Shown: positions 8,223-15,550 of the stretch, one piece after another
Layout: every line of letters starts with the position of its first letter
Position numbering within the stretch: position 1 is the first letter of the stretch
From: Falciphora oryzae
Taxonomy: Eukaryota > Ascomycota > Sordariomycetes > Magnaporthales > Magnaporthaceae
Direction: 5' to 3'
DNA length: 15,550 bases
NCBI GenBank assembly: GCA_000733355.1
Contig: JNVV01000071.1
Location: 1-15,550 of the forward strand
Made by a program: the position numbers and the translations under genes
Notes under the pieces: generated by a model
Databases searched by the model: none
The model's input: the letters and a program-made list of their open reading frames with translations, nothing else
Told to the model about the DNA's origin: nothing

Positions 8223-8227
8223 GAGGT

Positions 8228-8569
8228 TCACCCAATGGTGCGGCCGGCAAAGCTGTACCCAAACAGAAGGCCGCACTTGCTCCCCTTGACCACGTCCGTC
8301 TTGATGCCGATGCCGCACGGGCTCGTGTAGAAACTGCGCCCTTCCTCCCCACTGCAGCCCAGGCCCGTCCACTCGTCAAGCCGCACGCCGCAAAAGGCCG
8401 AAGCACCGTCCATAATGGTAATGGGCCCCTCGCCGTGGGCCTACTACAGGATGACGAGCATAGAGACGCTCTCCTCCTCCACATAGAAGGTGATCTCGGC
8501 GACGCTTTCGTGCACGAGTAGGATGGGGTCCTCGACGCCCTCATTTACGTACCCATAAATAAAGACCAT
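8228..8569 (-). pseudogene. Coding-like frame of unknown family with two adjacent TAG codons
   Basis: Reading the - strand from the ATG at 8569 gives 113 codons to a TGA at 8230-8228, interrupted only by two adjacent TAG codons (42 and 43, 8446-8441). Third positions are overwhelmingly G or C on both sides of the stops, as in the neighbouring real genes. The first half is rich in acidic and beta-strand-like residues (ILLVHESVAEITFYVEEES). The second half has four cysteines and many glycines (AFCGVRLDEW, GLGCSGEEGR, SPCGIGIKTD, SKCGLLFGYS). The family is not recognised. The ATG context (AAAG before, G after) is good. It begins 18 bp after the NLR stop codon and in the same frame, so it is either a recently inactivated small gene or a lost C-terminal extension of the NLR. 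No plausible intron removes the stops. Confidence 0.45.
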
Positions 8570-8587
8570 CTTTGTTTAGTTTTTTTT

Positions 8588-11500
8588 TTACTTCCCGTAC
8601 AGCCTCCATAGGTACGACACCACGTTCCACCGCTTCTTGGTTAGCGCGGCCTCGCGCACGCCCCCGTACTTGCCGCCCCTGGCCTCGACGTCGGCGCCGC
8701 ACGCCAGCAGCCACGTTAGCGCCTCCATATTGCCCGACTTGGCCGCCATCTGCAGCGCACTCCCGTATTTGCCCCCCGCGGCGTTGACGTCCGCCCCCAC
8801 GGCTACCAAAACCTCGAGCGCCGCGACGCTTTGCCGGCCCGCGGTCCAGCCGCCCGATGAGGTCGTGTTCCACTTGGCTGCCGCCTGCACTGCGAAGCCG
8901 TACCGCCCCGCGCAGGCGTTGACGTCGGCGCCGTGGTCGATAAGCAGCCTCAGCGCCTCCGGGTTGTGCGCGTACGCGGCCGCGTGCAGCGCCGTGCCGT
9001 ACTTGCCGCCCGCAGCGTGCACGTCGGCGCCTCGGTCGAGCAGGGGCCGCAGCAGCGTCGGGCTGTACCGCGCCGCGCACTGCAAAGGGCTTTGCAGATC
9101 CGACGAAGGGCTACTGGCCAGCTTGACGTCCGCGCCGGCGTCGAGGAGCAGCTGCGCGAGCTTGGGCGATGTGCGTACGGCCAGCAGGAGGGGCGTGCAG
9201 CGCGCGGCCTCGCGGAACAAGTCTTCCTCTTCTTCTTCGTCTCCTCCCTCCGCGGGTGGCGGCTTCTCGGGCGGCGGTCCAACCGGGTCCGTGTTCACCT
9301 CGGCGCCGCGGCGGAGGAACATGTCGACAAGGTTGATGCGGTTGTTGATGTCTTCGGCCGAGTACAGGTACTCGTCGGACAGCGCCGCCTGCAGGGGGCT
9401 GCCGTACGGCGGTCCGCGCCGGTTGACGTCGGCGCCTTGCTGGTCGAGCAGCCACGTGCAAAGGGCGTGCTTGGATTGGCGCGCCGCGTTTTGAAGGACG
9501 CGGCCGAGGAAGCCCTCGCGCTCGGCAGGCGTCATCGGCTCGGCCAGGAGACGCGAGATGACGCGCTCGCCACCCCAGATGGCCGAATCTGTCGGGGAAT
9601 GGGGGAGACCTCATCAGCATCCAATTATCGACTGAGCAGCCGGGGCTTTTAGCCTCGTCGTATCAAAGCGCAGAGTCGACTCACCGAAAACGGAGCCGTT
9701 AGCGATCCTAACATCGGCGCCGCTGGAAAGCAGCAGTTCCAGGATCTCCATTTTGCCACCGCGAGCCGCCAGGTCCAGCGCGTTGTAGTAGCTGTTCATC
9801 TTGTAGTTGGGATCCGCGCCGTGGCTCAGCAGCATCCGGACCATGTCCGCGTCGCCATCTGAGGCCGCCAAGGTGAGCGGCCCCCGGAAGCCTGGCGTGC
9901 GTTGGTTCAGGTCCAGACCGAACTCGAGCAGAAGATCCAGCATCTCGGGCATCCCCGTCCCGAGAGCCGCCTAGCCAAGGAAGGGGGGGTTGTGGTTAGT
10001 GAATACGGAGCGATACGAGTCCACGGTCGTGCAAATCAAATCTGATCTACTGAAAGACAACACATACCTGAACGACGAACTGGTATTTCCCGTTCCGGTT
10101 CGGGTCGACCCCGTATTCCAACAGCTCCCTGACCTGCGCCAGGTCCTTCTTTTTGATCGGGCCGACCAAATTGCCGTCCTTGAGGTCTGCGAAGCTCGCC
10201 CCACGCTCCATCAGAAGCGCCACCAGATCTTTGTGCCCCTTTTCGAATGCCAGTTCGAGGGGCGCCTCGCCGTGCCGGGTTTGGCTGACATCCGCGCCCT
10301 TTTCCACCAGGATCGGTACCAATTCTGGCATATTGACGCACATTGACAAGCACAGAAGGCCTTTGTCCTTGAAGCCGGAATCGTCAACCTTGGCCCCACG
10401 ATCCAGGAACAGCTCCACCATTTTTCGGCTGCCCGACATAAGCGCATAGAAGAGGCTGTTGCCGTCTTCGCCCGCAGGGCCGTCGATGTCCGCGCCGAGG
10501 TCCAGGAGAGCCTTGACCAGGTCGATCTTGTTCTCTTTGGCGGCGATTTGCAGCGGCGTGCATGAGTCATACGCGCCCACGCGGTCTAGTATCGCTCCCT
10601 TGTCCAGGAGATACTTCAAAATCGGCACCGCCTTGGGCACCGGGTCCTCTGGCTCCCAAAAATAAGCAGCCCAGCTCACACTAAGCAGTGGAGGTCAGCA
10701 GCTAAGCCAGGTTGACGGGAATGGAAAAAAGGCACTATTTCTCATAAGCACTCACACTCGGGCCGGCCCGTCCCTTACGTCCGCCCCCTTTTCGAGAAGA
10801 AGGTCCATCAGTTCCGTGCTGCCGTCCTTGCACGCCTGCGTGGCGGCGCGCCCGAACGCGTCCCTGCCCTCAATGACGGTGCAGACGTCGACGCCGAGGC
10901 GGATAAGGTCCTTGGCCAGGTCCACCATGCCGCGCTCGATGGTCGCCGAGAGGACGGAGCCTCCCTCACAGACGGCGTCGAGGTATGGCCTACGCTCAAG
11001 CAGGAGCCGAGCCGCCTTCTCGCCGCTCTGGTTGATGGCGACGTGCATCGCCGAGCCGCCATCCTTGTCCTTGTAGGCGTCGATACCAACTTCTCGCGTG
11101 CGCAGAATCTCCTCCAGGAACCAGGGATCCCTCTCGTAGCGGGCCACCGCCTCGAGGAAGCCTTCCTTTTCGACTTCGGTTGCAGGGTCCCGCAGCAAGA
11201 TACGTGCCATCTAGGATTCGTCGAATGTTAGTATCTAGACGCAAACAACGACATTGCCTCATTCTCGCTGGAACCAGAACCCGAAAAATAAAAGTTGAGA
11301 TCACCAAAGTCCCCCAAAAAGATCCTGCAAAGATTCGCACCTCGTGTTCGCCGGTCCAGATGGCTCCATGGAATGCGTTCATATAAAGCGAGCCTTTCGT
11401 GTTCGGATTACCGCCGGCTTCAAAGATGGCTTTGAGGACAGCCAGGTTGCGACTATCAATGGCTCCTTCGAGCGGGGAGACGCCACGGTGGCCCATGACT

Positions 11501-14480
11501 GGCGGGTTGGGATCAGCCCCCGCCCGAAGAAGCACTTTTACGGCGTTGAGGTGGCCCGACTCTGCCGCCGCCACCAACGGGTACCCATAATCCCCTCGCG
11601 GCGAGCCCTTGTTGACGTCGGCGCCCCTCCGGAGCAGCATCTGGATCAGGCCCACGGAGCCCGCGAGCGCGGCGCCGTACAGTGGCGTGCCATCCGAGTC
11701 GCCGATTTCGTTGATGTCGGCTCCCGCGCCGAGCAGCATGATGACCATCTTTTGGTCTCCCGCCGCCGCGGCCTGATAGAGCCCGGAGCCGTGCGTGCGG
11801 GACCCGACGCTGATGTCAGCGCCGTGCCGGAGCAGCAGCGCCACCACGGCGTCGTGATCCTTGCTGGCGGCCGCGACGAGCGCTGAGTTGAACTCGCCGC
11901 CCTTGGCGTTGACGTCGGCGTCCGCCGCGATCAGCCGCTCCACCACGGGCACGGAGCCACCCGCGGCGGCGGCGTGCAGCACGCTCCCGAAGCGGCGGCC
12001 TTGCAGGTTCGGGCTAACACCCTGGGCTAGAAGGAACTCGACGACGTCGAGATGGCCGTAAAACGCCGCCGCCCCCATCGCGGAGTCGAAATACCCTTCC
12101 TGGGCGCCGGGGTCGTTGCCGCCCTCGGCCACGAGGTCTCGACACAGGGACAGGTCGCCGAGCGCCGCGGCGCAGTAGAGCGGCTGCACCATCTCGTCGG
12201 CGCTGCGCTGGTGGAGCAGGCGCGTCATGTGGGGGAGCCCAGGCTCTGGCGGGTCGGGGTGCCAGAGGTTGAGCCAGTTGACGTACGCGCCGCTCTTGCC
12301 GCCGTCCAGAAGGCGCCGGTAGAGGCGTCGCAGGACCGACCCCTCGTCATCCGCGCGGAGCTCCGTCGGCGCAGCCTTCCAGTGCTCCTGCCAGTAGCGC
12401 GACGCGTACTCAAGCAGCGCGTGCTCGACCACGTCGAAACGGCGTGCCCGCTCGCCGCCGTTGTACTCGAGCAGGTACAGCAGGCAAGATGCGGCGAGAG
12501 CGCCATTGGCTGCGGGAGGGGAGACGTGGTAGCTCGATAGGGACGGCGGACACGTTCTATTGCCGCCGCCGCCATCAGAGGTGATATACTCTTTGACCGA
12601 GTAGTGGCTCAGAGACACAACAGTGAACTGCCTGTCATGCATGGAGTTGTAGTGGCGCCCGCTGTACCGCTCCAGATCCACCTTTTCGGCCAGCCAGTCT
12701 TGGGTGTCCCGTCGGTACTTGACATTAGATGAAGTCACCAGCGCTCCACACAACTCCAATATCATTTTTTCGTCGTTGAGCCGACAAAGCTCGGCATCAA
12801 ACTCCTCGCTGTCGGGATCAATGACGGCGGCTTCCGCCAGCTCCTCCAGGGTCAAGGGTCTGGTGGCAAACGCCAGCCATTTTAGCGCCGACTGGACGAA
12901 TGGGCGATGCAGGCCGTCTACGGCTAGCAAAATGCGGTCGTAGGTCTGGTAAAGGGTGGGCGGCATTCTCTTCAACTCGGAGCGGACCACTGGAAAAGGA
13001 AGCGTCAGTCATGATCGAGATGACAGGGAGAAATAGCAATGGGCAACTCACTGGCCGGGGTAAGACACTTTTTGACAGTCTCGAGCTGGCAGACGGCCCA
13101 GCGAAACATGCCGTGGGAACCGCCGACAATGGCCTCAAGGATCTCTTGCCGCACCGCTGGCTTCCATTTGGACAGGGTCTTGTCCCGGGCGATGACGTTG
13201 CTGACGTGGACTCGGATATCGGCGTCGACGTCGGAGCTATGGAGAGATATTGTATATTTCACCGTCTCAGATAAGGCCTCCTCAATGTCTGTCTCTTTTC
13301 GGCTGGTGATGAATACGCCCAGGCCAGACGTCGAGATGGAGTTGGGGGCAAAGAGATCGAAGAAGACCAGGCGCTGGTCCGGGGCGCACTCGTCGAGCGC
13401 GTCGATTACGAGGGAGACGCTGGGGTGGCGGGACAGCTCAGCAAGGAACACCTCCATCAACTCGGCCGGAGTCGCCTGACTGAGCCCGCCGTTGTGTTTT
13501 TCGAACAGGGCTGCGATAGGCTCCGAGATGCCTGCGCCTTTCTCATGCTCGCGAGATATCAGCTGATAAATGGCCGACTGGAGCAGGCCGGAGACGGTTT
13601 GCTTCTTGGCGTCGTTGAAGTTAAAGTAGTAATATATCACCAGGGGAGCGTCGTTCCCCTGGGCCTGGAGGTGGTCGATCACGGTGGAGCTGAGGATGGT
13701 CTTGCCCGACCCGGGAATGCCATGGAGCCACAGGGTTTCGCCGCTTGCGCCGCGCGACTTCCAGGACTTGAAGACCTCGTTGTTGAAGATCCATTGTGTG
13801 GTGTTAGGCTCGTGTTTCTCCCTCGACATTTTGTGGTTCTGCTCAGGATCGCTGGTTTTGAACCAGCTGAGGATAGTCCGCCACCTCGCCTCGTCCCGTA
13901 GTTGGTCCACGGCACCGGTGACCCGGCGGCCTTCGTCGACGACGGCGGTGTGGACCTCGGCAAGGCCGTCCTGGATCTCGGCCACCCGGCCCTGCGTCCG
14001 CACCGCGAGGCGGGCTTGAAACACCGTCAGGGCCAGCTGCAGGGTATCCTTCTGCTTGTCCAGCAGCTTGAGCTTCCCCTCGATGCTCTTCGACTCGAAC
14101 GGCCAGGTCAGCTTGGCCTTGAGCCCGACCCTGGAGAACGGCGTAAGCTGCTTGCAGATGTCGCTGAGGACGATGTTGCAGGTCGCCAGCGCCGATTCCC
14201 ACGCCGTCGTCCGCGGCGCATCTCCTCCCGCCTCGGGGACCCCAACCCCCAGCTCGTCGAAACCATCCACAGGAATGGACTGCTTTTTTTCGCAGGCGGC
14301 CTCGAAGAGCTCCTGGAGCTCGACCAGCGTCTCAGTCAGGTCCTCGACCTCGTGGATGATTTGCGCTATCTCGCCCTCGGCGCCCTTGACCTTGCCCCTG
14401 ATGCGGTAGCAGCCGACCAGGACTGCATGGGAGAGCTGGACCACGGCGATGATGCTCGCCGTCAAGCTGAGCGGGTCCAT
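8588..14480 (-). CDS. Fungal NOD-like receptor: Helo-like N domain, NACHT, long ankyrin array
   Basis: Six exons (14480-13052, 12989-11341, 11210-10756, 10680-10068, 9970-9685, 9588-8588) give 5433 bp and 1810 residues. The frame closes exactly through all five introns. The donors are GTGAGT, GTGCGA, GTGAGT, GTATGT and GTGAGT, with branch sites CTGAC, TACTAAC, CTGAC and CACTAAC in the first four. Residues 1-60 (MDPLSLTASIIAVVQLSHAV) match the fungal STAND N-terminal (Helo-like) type, an inducer-type domain. A helical linker runs to about 225. The NACHT NTPase carries Walker A GIPGSGKT at 254-261, Walker B LVIDALDEC at 357-365, the sensor ITSR at 391-394 and GMFRWAVCQLE at 457-467. The winged-helix region ends near SLSHYSVKEYITS (602-614). 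From about 743 to the end lie some 28 ankyrin or ankyrin-like units (G..LH.AA...LL..GADVN), with an acidic EEEEED loop. Such proteins sense non-self and trigger incompatibility or cell death; the ligand is unknown. Confidence 0.92.
9446..9588 (-). repeat. Copy B of a duplicated AIW...EGFL module in the NLR array
   Basis: Residues about 1478-1525 read SAIWGGERVISRLLAEPMTP and then EGFLGRVLQNAARQSKHAL. The AIW-to-EGFL spacing is 22 residues against 23 in copy A. As in copy A, an ordinary ankyrin unit (GSPLQAAL) follows. Confidence 0.7.
9589..9684 (-). other. NLR intron 5 (96 bp, phase 1)
   Basis: GTGAGT donor and a CGACAG acceptor; the branch site is less clear (GCTGATG is the best candidate). 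The junction reads VFG-DSAIWGGERVISRLL, paralleling the AIW module around intron 2. Confidence 0.85.
9971..10067 (-). other. NLR intron 4 (97 bp, phase 0)
   Basis: GTATGT donor, CACTAAC branch site followed by a pyrimidine tract, and a GGCTAG acceptor. The junction reads YQFVVQ-AALGTGMPEMLDLLL, an intact ankyrin unit. Confidence 0.88.
10681..10755 (-). other. NLR intron 3 (75 bp, phase 2)
   Basis: GTGAGT donor, CTGAC branch site and a GCTTAG acceptor. TGTGAG occurs on both sides of the splice boundaries (exon 3 end/intron start and exon 4 start), but only this junction keeps the frame (ARVVSWAAYFW). Confidence 0.82.
11103..11375 (-). repeat. Copy A of a duplicated AIW...EGFL module in the NLR array
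   Basis: Residues about 1015-1062 (interrupted by intron 2) read GAIWTGEHEMARILLRDPAT and then EGFLEAVARYERDPWFLEEIL. The same order of motifs recurs about 460 residues later in copy B and in no other unit. An ordinary ankyrin unit (GSAMHVAI) follows. Confidence 0.7.
11211..11340 (-). other. NLR intron 2 (130 bp, phase 0)
   Basis: GTGCGA donor (weaker than the others), perfect TACTAAC branch site and a CCTAG acceptor. Splicing makes the ankyrin helix GEHE-MARILL, matching the repeat consensus. Reading through the intron leaves the exon 3 frame. Confidence 0.85.
12990..13051 (-). other. NLR intron 1 (62 bp, phase 1)
   Basis: GTGAGT donor, CTGAC branch site and a TTCCAG acceptor. It separates the NACHT end (KKCLTPA) from the winged-helix region (VRSELKRMPPTLYQTYDRIL), a continuation normal for fungal NACHT proteins. 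Confidence 0.9.
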
Positions 14481-15490
14481 CTGGGCGCTTTTCGCAGAGT
14501 CCGCTAGAATCAGATTGTATTATCGGGCTAGATAATCGCGCCTTCTCCTCGGTGATGTCGTGACCAAGCGAACGGTGTTGCTGATGGAAGATAGCTTGTC
14601 TTGCTTCAGTACGTGGATATAAATGCCTGTGATGGTGTTTCCCCAGGCATTTCGCGCCTGCTTCACGCGATTCTGATCCGAAGAGCGAGGGGTCGTCGTT
14701 GCTGCCACAGCTTCTCAGCCGCAGCCCACCAGGCCGTCAGTCCCCGATACATCGCAGCCAAGCATCTTCAGCCGCAATCCGCAGATTTCCCCTGGCACCG
14801 TCTCATTGGCTCCTCCCAGGCTCCAATGCGACAATATCCATCGCGGGGAAAGGCTAAACTTGTAGCTCATTCGTCGGTAAACGAGATAGCATTGAATCTG
14901 GTGAATGACGGGAAGGTGGAGGAGGGGAGCAGAGCGGCAAATGGATGCAACCACTGCCACCACCCCTCCAAACAAGGATCCTAAACCCTGTCTATCAGCA
15001 AGGGTTCCTGGATGGTCTGCACCTTCCCCCCGAAAAATTTTCCTGTCGGACCCACTGTTAGTGGCCGCTAAGGAATCCCGGCCATTTTGGTAGTGGTGCC
15101 ACCAAAAATGAGCCGGCTGCACAACAGGGTCTAACAGGCCATTTGGCTCTGTCTGACCCGCGTTCTCCGACTCCTTTCAACAACGACGTCGGCAACGCAA
15201 CTGGGCCAAAAGAGCAGAGAATGGCTGGCAAAGGTATGCGGGTGCCTATTGCCAGTCGAGGGGAAGGCCTGCACCCTATCGCCCAGGGCGCGCTTCGCGC
15301 GCGCCGAAACCTTCGACAATCGGGTGCTCCAACCTCCGCGCATCACCAGACCGCCCTTCGACTTCCTTTTCGCTTTCGCCTCGCGCACCGAGCCGAACGA
15401 TTCGAACGCACAAGAAGACTGCAGGCCGGAAAGCAGTTAGAACACATCGGACGAATAGCCGGCCCGGCCGCCGCCGTCCCCCGCCACACA
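14481..15490. other. Upstream/intergenic region of the NLR gene, no gene recognised
   Basis: No reading frame here shows a domain or convincing codon bias. The longest, on the - strand at 14715-15122, is low-complexity in character. Small structures seen are a CCACT-GTT-AGTGG dyad at 15052-15064 and a strong GC hairpin, GGCGCGC (15287-15293) with GCGCGCC (15299-15305). The NLR promoter and 5' UTR should lie in its left part. Confidence 0.6.
14617..14624 (-). promoter_or_regulatory. Possible TATA element of the NLR gene
   Basis: ATTTATAT on the - strand lies about 137 bp upstream of the NLR start codon. It is the only TATA-like string at a suitable distance, but it is imperfect. Confidence 0.3.
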
Positions 15491-15550
15491 CGCGACCCTT
15501 CGGTCGTACACACACGCGACCTTTCGGTCGTACACATACGCGACCTTTCG
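15491..15550. repeat. 24-bp tandem repeat, at least 2.5 copies, continuing past the window
   Basis: Units start at 15491, 15515 and 15539 (the last is cut at 12 bp). Each has the core CGCGACCYTTCGGTCG followed by TACACAYA. The first two complete units differ at two positions. The core forms a 5-bp stem (CGACC/GGTCG). On the - strand its loop reads GAAA in units 2 and 3, the form of a stable GNRA tetraloop; in unit 1 the loop reads GAAG. The true copy number cannot be seen. Confidence 0.85.

Noticed and set aside
8223..8521. C-terminal part of the long + strand frame of the CHAT remnant
   Set aside because: It shows no family resemblance, lies after a demonstrable frame break, and is antisense to a frame with much stronger GC3 bias.
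8570..8591. A 22-bp GT...AG segment between the NLR end and the downstream frame as a mini-intron
   Set aside because: Far below the minimum size of fungal introns, and it would not remove the later TAG TAG.
8588..9300. Near-identical, rapidly expanding ankyrin repeats as in known incompatibility receptors
   Set aside because: The protein motifs repeat (GGKYG..L..AA), but the DNA of the units is well diverged, so recent homogenisation is not supported.
8637..9494. 285-codon + strand open frame
   Set aside because: It is the GC-rich antisense shadow of NLR exon 6, which encodes clear ankyrin repeats.
14715..15122. 135-codon - strand open frame upstream of the NLR
   Set aside because: No domain, no codon bias, no convincing start context or intron signals.
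15392..15412. GATTCGAAC resembling a reverse-strand tRNA T-arm
   Set aside because: The flanking bases do not pair into a T stem and no acceptor, D or anticodon arms are present.

Overview
The window is genomic DNA of a filamentous ascomycete (Pezizomycotina). Supporting signs are short GT-AG introns with fungal branch points (TACTAAC, CTAAC, CTGAC), strongly GC-ending codons in the right two thirds, a chromodomain Ty3/Gypsy element with RIP-like decay, an AA1-like small secreted protein, and a fungal NOD-like receptor of NACHT-ankyrin type. The species cannot be named from the sequence alone.

Layout, left to right. (1) 1-5622 is a dead, AT-rich Ty3/Gypsy retrotransposon on the + strand, cut by the left window edge. 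Its gag, protease, reverse transcriptase, RNase H, integrase and chromodomain are all recognisable in order. They are broken by many TAG/TAA codons and by frame changes, three of which fall at or near A-homopolymers. A 300-bp solo LTR of another family (3754-4053) sits in the integrase zinc-binding region, flanked by a perfect 5-bp target duplication. A polypurine tract and a 211-bp 3' LTR (5412-5622) close the element. (2) 5623-6436 is intergenic and ends in the promoter of a small gene. (3) 6437-7005 is an intact two-exon gene for a 157-residue secreted AA1-like protein, an effector-type protein. (4) 7006-7675 has no recognisable gene. (5) 7676-8222 is the truncated, frameshifted remnant of a CHAT (caspase-like) protease gene on the + strand. 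(6) 8228-8569 on the - strand is a coding-like reading frame of unknown family, broken by two adjacent TAG codons. (7) 8588-14480 on the - strand is a complete six-exon gene for a 1810-residue fungal NLR: Helo-like N-terminal domain, NACHT NTPase, then a long ankyrin array. (8) 14481-15550 is upstream, non-coding sequence ending in a 24-bp tandem repeat that runs off the window.

Taken together, this looks like an accessory, transposon-bordered locus. An immune-type receptor gene converges on a dead caspase-like protease gene and on an unrecognised broken gene. NLRs and CHAT proteases are both components of fungal self/non-self recognition and regulated cell death. The arrangement is therefore consistent with a decayed receptor/protease locus beside a living receptor, but the functional link is inference from proximity only. 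All gene models were spliced by eye. The reading frame closes exactly across all five NLR introns, and the ankyrin consensus continues across several of the junctions.
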